A DNA stretch of 35,910 nucleotides from Bacteroidales bacterium (GTDB lineage: Bacteria > Bacteroidota > Bacteroidia > Bacteroidales > UBA7960), in NCBI GenBank assembly GCA_012521995.1, contig JAAYLH010000108.1:1-35910 (forward strand), read 5' to 3'. Positions 31,671 to 35,910 of this stretch are shown in pieces. A model generated the notes under the pieces. The model saw nothing but the letters and a program-made list of their open reading frames with translations, searched no databases and was not told where the DNA came from. The first letter of the stretch is position 1; every line of letters begins with the position of its first letter. The position numbers and the translations under genes were made by a program.

Positions 31671-32648
31671 ATGAGATCGTTTGAAGAATTTGAACATTAT
31701 TACAACCAGACCTTGTTTCGCGAGATGGAGTTGCTGGATGCCCGTCGCAAAAAGACACAAAAGCGACTGTGGTCAATCATTGCCTTAACGGCGTTGGGAA
31801 TGGCCATCAGCATCCTTCTGGCGGCGTTTGTGATCGATCCTGCGCGCGACCTGCATTTTCTCCTGATTGCAGTGGTTCCTCTGCTCGTGCTCATGGCAGG
31901 GGTCATTGCCTGGTCAACCTGGGGTCGGGATAAGAATTTTATTGCTGATTTCAAACGCGAAGTGATCGAAAAAATCATTCACTTCATCAGCCCTGAACTG
32001 AGTTATCAGCCTACCAATTTTATCGGAGTGGATTCCTTTGAACGTTCGCGGCTGTTCCTCACAAATATTGACCGCTATCATGGCGATGATTATGTTTTTG
32101 GAAAAATTGATAAGACCCAATTCTGGTTTTCGGAAATTAAGGCCGAATACCGCACAACAGGTTCAAAGGGTGAGACCCATTGGCAGATCCTTTTTAAGGG
32201 ATTGTTTTCCGTGGCCGATTTCAACAAGCACTTTGAAGGCACTACCGTAGTGTTGCCCAATCGCTTGGGCAACAGCGCCATTGCCAAAGTACTCCAGAAG
32301 GCAAACCTGGCCAGGCGTGAAAAGTTGGTTCAATTGGAAGATCCCGAGTTCAATAAATATTTTGTGGTTTACGGCGACGACCAGGTTGTAAGCCGTTATG
32401 TATTATCCACTTCGCTGATGCAGCGACTGGTTGACTTCCGCAAGAAAAGCGATAAGCCCATTTATGTAAGTTTCGTCAACTCATTCATGTACCTCGCCAT
32501 TGAATATACAAAGGATCTTTTTGAACCCAGCATGTTCAGGTCGCTCACCAAATTTGATACGGTAAAACCCTATTTTGAAGAAATCAGGCTGGCCACCGGC
32601 ATAGTGGAAGACCTGAACCTCAATACGCGCATCTGGACCAAGCAATAA
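31671..32648 (+). CDS. DUF3137 membrane protein, LemA partner
   Basis: A 325-residue protein of the DUF3137 family. Two adjacent membrane helices (about 33-53 and 60-80) are followed by a large soluble domain. Typical blocks are YHGDDYVFGKIDKTQFWFSEI, ILFKGLFSVADFNK, LEDPEFNKYFVVYGDDQVVSRYVLS split around residues 225-245, and the end of the domain with YLAIEY. The function is unknown; genes of this family very often accompany lemA, and here the two are 28 bases apart. The stop is only 8 bases from that of the convergent YitT-like gene, with no terminator between. Confidence 0.9.
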   Translation: MRSFEEFEHYYNQTLFREMELLDARRKKTQKRLWSIIALTALGMAISILLAAFVIDPARDLHFLLIAVVPLLVLMAGVIAWSTWGRDKNFIADFKREVIEKIIHFISPELSYQPTNFIGVDSFERSRLFLTNIDRYHGDDYVFGKIDKTQFWFSEIKAEYRTTGSKGETHWQILFKGLFSVADFNKHFEGTTVVLPNRLGNSAIAKVLQKANLARREKLVQLEDPEFNKYFVVYGDDQVVSRYVLSTSLMQRLVDFRKKSDKPIYVSFVNSFMYLAIEYTKDLFEPSMFRSLTKFDTVKPYFEEIRLATGIVEDLNLNTRIWTKQ

Positions 32649-32656
32649 AAAAAGTT

Positions 32657-33529
32657 TTAATATTTGATGGGGTCAAAGCCCTGGCCGTAAACCCCCATGA
32701 CACTACCCATCGAAATAAAGGCTTTGGGGTCTATTTCCTTAATGACTCTGAAAAGGTTGGTAGACTCGTAACGCTTAACGATGACCAAAAGGACAGGGGT
32801 ATCCTCCTGGGTGTACCAGCCTTTCCCCTGCAAAAGGGTAACCCCTCTTCCGATCTCGTTTGCAATCACACTCGCAATTTCATTGTGTTGCTTTGAAAAG
32901 ATAAAAAGCTGCACGCTTCGCTTATGGCCCATCAGCAGCATGTCGATGCTGTAGGAAGCCACAGCCATGGTCACATAGCCATACACCATGACTTCAATGG
33001 AGCGGAACAGCAGGTAGGAGGCCGAGATTATTACAACGTCCATAAACAGGATCAGCCGCCCATGGCTGATGTTGCGGTACTTATTAATAATCATGGCGAC
33101 GATATCGGTACCGCCGGTGCTGCCTCCCTGGGTGAACACCAATCCCACGCTGGCGCCACCCAGAATACCCCCGATGATTGCCGACATGAAGCGATCATCG
33201 ACCACAGGCGCAGTGATTAGTTTCTGGAGCAGGCCCAGGAAAGCAGACAAGACCACAATTGCATATATGGTTTTGACCCCAAAACTGAAACCCAGATTCT
33301 TGATACCGATAATGATCAGCACCACATTCACCAGCAGGAAGGTTATGGCCACAGGGAAGCCCGTGGCAAAATACACAAGGGTACTGGCACCTGTAATACC
33401 TCCGCCCACAATCTCGGAAGGAATCAGGAATGCAGTCCACGATAAAGCGTTGATAAACAACCCTATGGTAATAATGCCATAAGTGCGGATGATTTCCCAA
33501 ACAGGGTATTTCTTTCTTTTGAACGGCAT
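32657..33529 (-). CDS. YitT family membrane protein with DUF2179 domain
   Basis: A 290-residue inner-membrane protein with five to six helices in the N-terminal YitT part (about 15-200), including SEIVGGGITGASTLVYFATG and GLVFTQGGSTGGTDIVAMIINK, the two Gly-rich family signatures. A C-terminal cytoplasmic DUF2179 domain (about 220-285) contains RGVTLLQGKGWYTQEDTPVLLVIV and AFISMGSVMGVYGQGF. The role is unknown; a transporter is often suggested. I start at 33529 (MPFKRKKYP); an in-frame ATG at 33631 would add 34 poorly hydrophobic residues. It is convergent with DUF3137 and divergent from the LOG gene. Confidence 0.9.
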   Translation of the reverse strand: MPFKRKKYPVWEIIRTYGIITIGLFINALSWTAFLIPSEIVGGGITGASTLVYFATGFPVAITFLLVNVVLIIIGIKNLGFSFGVKTIYAIVVLSAFLGLLQKLITAPVVDDRFMSAIIGGILGGASVGLVFTQGGSTGGTDIVAMIINKYRNISHGRLILFMDVVIISASYLLFRSIEVMVYGYVTMAVASYSIDMLLMGHKRSVQLFIFSKQHNEIASVIANEIGRGVTLLQGKGWYTQEDTPVLLVIVKRYESTNLFRVIKEIDPKAFISMGSVMGVYGQGFDPIKY

Positions 33530-33732
33530 ATGGTCAAAGTTTTTAATGGAATAATGGCGTATGGATCCTTCTCCTGTAAATATAAATGCTTTTACGCTTC
33601 TGAAGCAAGAAAAAGCCGAGATGAATAACATAAAACGGAAAGAAAGGTTTGATTCTCATATGATAATTGAAGAGTTATTCCGATTTTTGCATAAAACAAA
33701 AATATTATCATTACAAACTAAAAATAAAACTG

Positions 33733-34554
33733 ATGAGTAATCCAAAACCCCAAAAGGCATACAAAAATCACGATTTTCTGATGTCGCCGGCGGCCCGCGA
33801 GATCCGTATCCTTTCCGAATACGTTGAACCGCGAGCACGCTTTTACCGCAACAAGATTTCAAATACGGTGGTGTTCTTCGGATCGGCCCGTACCCTGCCC
33901 CGCGAAACAGCCCTTCACAATCTGGAAGAGTTGAAAAAACTACCCAAGCCTGATCCAAAAGCCCTGAAAAAGGCAGAAAAGGACTTTGAGAACTCACGTT
34001 ATTACGAGGATGCCGTAGAGCTAGCGCGCAGGGTGACCCTGTGGTGCAAGGATCATTGCAATGAGCAGGATCGGTTTTATGTCTGTTCAGGAGGAGGCCC
34101 CGGCATCATGGAGGCAGCCAACAAAGGCGCCAGCCTTGCCGGTGGAAAATCCATAGGACTGAACATCAGCCTGCCCTTTGAGCAGTTTGCCAACCCTTAC
34201 ATTGATCCGGATCTAAATTTTGAATTCCATTACTTTTTCATGCGAAAGTTCTGGTTTGCTTACCTGGCAAAAGCCATGGTGGTCTTCCCCGGGGGATTCG
34301 GAACCCTTGATGAGTTCATGGAAATCCTGACCCTGGTGCAGACCGAAAAGATCACCAAGCCCATGAAGATATTGGTATACGACCGAAAGTACTGGGATCA
34401 GGTCATCAACATCCAGGGGCTTGTGGACAATTACACCATTAGTGAATCGGACCTTGAGCTGTTCACCTGGTGTGAATCAGTGGATGAAATGGAACAGGAA
34501 CTCACCAACTTCATCAGCCAGCTGGGCCAGGCAGAACGCCCTGCAAGTAAATAA
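33733..34554 (+). CDS. LOG family protein (TIGR00730-like phosphoribohydrolase)
   Basis: A 273-residue cytoplasmic protein of the LOG family, often mislabelled lysine decarboxylase. The Rossmann-like core holds VVFFGSARTLPRET (46-59), GGGPGIMEAANKGA (120-133) and PGGFGTLDEFME (186-197). The last two are the nucleotide-binding and catalytic motifs, with Arg171 and the Glu in the final motif expected in the active site. Characterised relatives release free bases from nucleoside monophosphates. An N-terminal extension of about 40 residues precedes the core. I start at 33733 (MSNPKPQK) as an upstream ATG at 33667 overlaps the promoter-like region. A terminator follows 23 bases after the stop. Confidence 0.92.
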   Translation: MSNPKPQKAYKNHDFLMSPAAREIRILSEYVEPRARFYRNKISNTVVFFGSARTLPRETALHNLEELKKLPKPDPKALKKAEKDFENSRYYEDAVELARRVTLWCKDHCNEQDRFYVCSGGGPGIMEAANKGASLAGGKSIGLNISLPFEQFANPYIDPDLNFEFHYFFMRKFWFAYLAKAMVVFPGGFGTLDEFMEILTLVQTEKITKPMKILVYDRKYWDQVINIQGLVDNYTISESDLELFTWCESVDEMEQELTNFISQLGQAERPASK

Positions 34555-34577
34555 ATCCAGAGATTCACCCCAATTCT

Positions 34578-34614
34578 GGCTGTCTCAACCCCTTGAGGCA
34601 GCCTTTCTTTTTCC
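34578..34614 (+). terminator. Terminator of the LOG gene
   Basis: GGCTGTCTCA (34578-34587) pairs with TGAGGCAGCC (34594-34603), one T-G pair, 6-base loop. The T-rich tract TTTCTTTTT follows. Confidence 0.88.
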
Positions 34615-34998
34615 TCCCCAGCCAAGGCCTCCCGGGTCTGTTATTGCATCCATTTCTACAAAATCAGATTTTCCGTATCCATCTCCTCGCAGGTGTTGGG
34701 GAATTCCACAATCATTCTTAATCCAGTGGTGAAACGTAGCCGACTCATATATTAAACGGACTTAAAACGTAGGTTAAACGTATTTCATACGTCTAAGGTA
34801 CGTCTGAGGTACGTGTTAGGTACGTCTAAGGTACGTTTAAAGTAGGTCTGAATTATGACTCCGGAAGCGTCCTGAAAAGAATGGGGACGGTTCTCTGAAA
34901 CCTTGTTTCAAATGCAAGAAAAGGAAATACATGACCCTTACTCAGCCATGGGTCCTACCATAAAAAAGCCCCGGAAAAGGTTTAAGAGAATCAGGGAA
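34615..34998. other. Non-coding gap between convergent genes, holding an 11-base tandem array
   Basis: I see no credible gene. The right half (34870-34998) has no repeat or open frame of note. The central feature is the GGTACG array at 34729-34860. Confidence 0.7.
34729..34860 (+). repeat. 11-base-period tandem repeat with GGTACG core (array B)
   Basis: Twelve consecutive 11-base units in one register. The best are AAGGTACGTCT (34795), GAGGTACGTGT (34806), TAGGTACGTCT (34817) and AAGGTACGTTT (34828). Flanking units degrade gradually: GTGAAACGTAG (34729), TTAAAACGTAG (34762), GTTAAACGTAT (34773), TTCATACGTCT (34784), AAAGTAGGTCT (34839). One unit (34740) and the last (34850) are hardly recognisable. 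The core matches array A. Confidence 0.85.
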
Positions 34999-34999
34999 A

Positions 35000-35034
35000 C
35001 AAAAGAGGCCGGCTCAAAACCTTGAGCCAGCCTC
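35000..35034 (-). terminator. Terminator of the partial right-edge gene
   Basis: A 12-bp stem (35005-35016 with 35023-35034, one A-C mismatch) lies 37 bases beyond the stop codon. On the minus strand it is followed by TTTTGTTTC. Confidence 0.8.
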
Positions 35035-35070
35035 TTATTCGGGTTTCAAAAAGCGCTATATGTAAAAGGT

Positions 35071-35910
35071 TTATTGAATGTAGTTGCGATTCTTCCTTAA
35101 AGCATCGGCAATGGCTTTACGGAAGATATCAGAGGTTAGGATAATCATTTCAGGGTCGCTTGGGAATGGCAAGGGCCCAATATCCACCAGTTTGAGGGCT
35201 TCCTCGTCCAGGGCCGCACGGTCGCCTACCGCCCTGGCAGATCTGTGTTCAAATGTAGTAGCAGCACCGATTGGTTCACGCTTCAGCAAGCGACGCGGGT
35301 TATCTGAAAAAATTTCGATATCTCCCTGGATGTTAACAGATTTTTGCTGCAGGGTTTCAATGACCGTGCAGAAGATGGTCTTGTATTTGGGGATCTTAAT
35401 GTCGTTACCCAAACTATCCTTCATTACATTCCCATTGGCATCGAGGGCATATTCAAAGCCGTCCTCAATGCGTTTGCGATGCTGGGTGTCCTTCTGGGTG
35501 GTTTGATCGGGTGACACCATAATCTGCCGCAGGTTGACCACCACAAAATAGTCGTAGTAAACATTCTGATCAAGGTCGCTGTAATAGAATTCCACCCAGG
35601 CATTATCCAGGCCACGGGGGTCTACGGTCAGCAGTTGTTGCTTATACTCGTTGGGGAGGTTGAAGATGGTATGGTTATCTACTGACACCAGCGCCCTGCT
35701 AATGCCCTTATAGCGGGCTTCATCCATCAGGTTATTTACATCGCGGTAGTCTCCAGAATACTCCTTCACCCTTGCCAGGCTTTGCCAGGCTTCGCGGTAG
35801 GCCATCTTGTCGTTGCGTTTCATCAGTTCTACGGCCTGGTTGTAATAGTATTCGGTAGCCCCGCTGCGGGCAGAGATAATCTCCTCGTCGAAATCAATAT
35901 AGGGGAACTG
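35071..35910 (-). CDS. Unknown protein, 5' part missing at the window edge
   Basis: The frame is open to the right edge, so 279 C-terminal residues are visible and the true start lies outside. An internal Met at 35823 is not the likely start, because the preceding 29 codons read QFPYIDFDEE and ATEYYYNQAVEL, which fits a helical repeat with the following MKRNDKMAYREAWQSLARV. The N-terminal visible part (about 1-65) therefore looks TPR-like. The rest is a mixed domain with LDNAWVEFYYSDLDQNVYYDYFVV split near 100-125 and a C-terminal helix ending RKNRNYIQ. I recognise no named family. It has its own terminator. Confidence 0.75.
   Translation of the reverse strand, partial: QFPYIDFDEEIISARSGATEYYYNQAVELMKRNDKMAYREAWQSLARVKEYSGDYRDVNNLMDEARYKGISRALVSVDNHTIFNLPNEYKQQLLTVDPRGLDNAWVEFYYSDLDQNVYYDYFVVVNLRQIMVSPDQTTQKDTQHRKRIEDGFEYALDANGNVMKDSLGNDIKIPKYKTIFCTVIETLQQKSVNIQGDIEIFSDNPRRLLKREPIGAATTFEHRSARAVGDRAALDEEALKLVDIGPLPFPSDPEMIILTSDIFRKAIADALRKNRNYIQ

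Noticed and set aside
34729-34860. CRISPR array
   Set aside because: Repeats are 11 bases with no spacers, and no cas genes are present.
35071-35823. GldN/PorN gliding or type IX secretion protein
   Set aside because: I considered this for a Bacteroidota protein of this size, but the characteristic GldN motifs are not present.

Overview
The window comes from the chromosome of a member of the Bacteroidota, most likely a Bacteroidales-like heterotroph; I cannot name the species. Three things support this. There is a SusC/SusD/SusE operon. Many lipoproteins carry short lipoboxes ending in Ser-Cys or Gly-Cys. Several upstream regions carry the Bacteroidota promoter signature TTTG-N(18-20)-TAnnTTTG, with near-perfect examples before the PAS-LuxR gene, lacI and a small lipoprotein gene. 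I see no insertion sequence, phage gene, CRISPR array or rRNA, so this is mostly ordinary chromosomal sequence with one nutrient-uptake operon.

Layout. 1-3.9 kb: an orphan PAS-LuxR regulator (-), a 570-base gap, a glutaminyl-cyclase-type M28 lipoprotein (+) and a PIN-PhoH ATPase (-). 4.0-6.5 kb: tRNA-Ser(GGA), then exbB, a small membrane protein and two exbD genes (+), closed by a strong bidirectional terminator. 6.5-8.0 kb: a UPF0316/DUF2179 membrane protein and an acidic YD-repeat-like protein (-). 8.1-10.3 kb: a prolyl oligopeptidase lipoprotein (+). 10.8-15.0 kb: a minus-strand cluster made of a 59-residue lipoprotein, a SprT-like protein, mannose-1-phosphate guanylyltransferase and an S46 dipeptidyl peptidase of the DPP7 type. 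15.1-17.8 kb: mlaE, mlaF and a MacB-like permease (+). 18.0-19.5 kb: gpmI (+). 19.7-26.7 kb: a LacI-family regulator (-) diverging from susC-susD-susE (+). 27.1-35.9 kb: an unknown lipoprotein (+), a U32 family protein (-), PepD (-), LemA and DUF3137 (+), a YitT-like membrane protein (-), a LOG family protein (+) and a partial unknown gene running off the right edge (-).

How the parts fit together. The ExbB/ExbD proteins can energise TonB-dependent receptors such as the SusC here. The LacI protein probably senses a sugar and controls its own gene through a tandem operator lying on its -33 box; it is also well placed to control susCDE. No glycoside hydrolase is present, so the enzymes for this glycan must be elsewhere. 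Five different peptidase-type families (M28-like, S9, S46, M20, U32) suggest a peptide-using lifestyle, although the M28-like and U32 members are probably not peptidases in function. The glutaminyl cyclase fits the Bacteroidota habit of leaving Gln at the mature N-terminus; SusC and ExbB here both show a Gln right after the likely cleavage site.

The least explained structure is a pair of non-coding tandem arrays with an 11-base period and a GGTACG core. They sit in the only two long gaps between convergent genes, 24 kb apart. A second unexplained stretch is the palindrome-rich gap at 26.75-27.0 kb.
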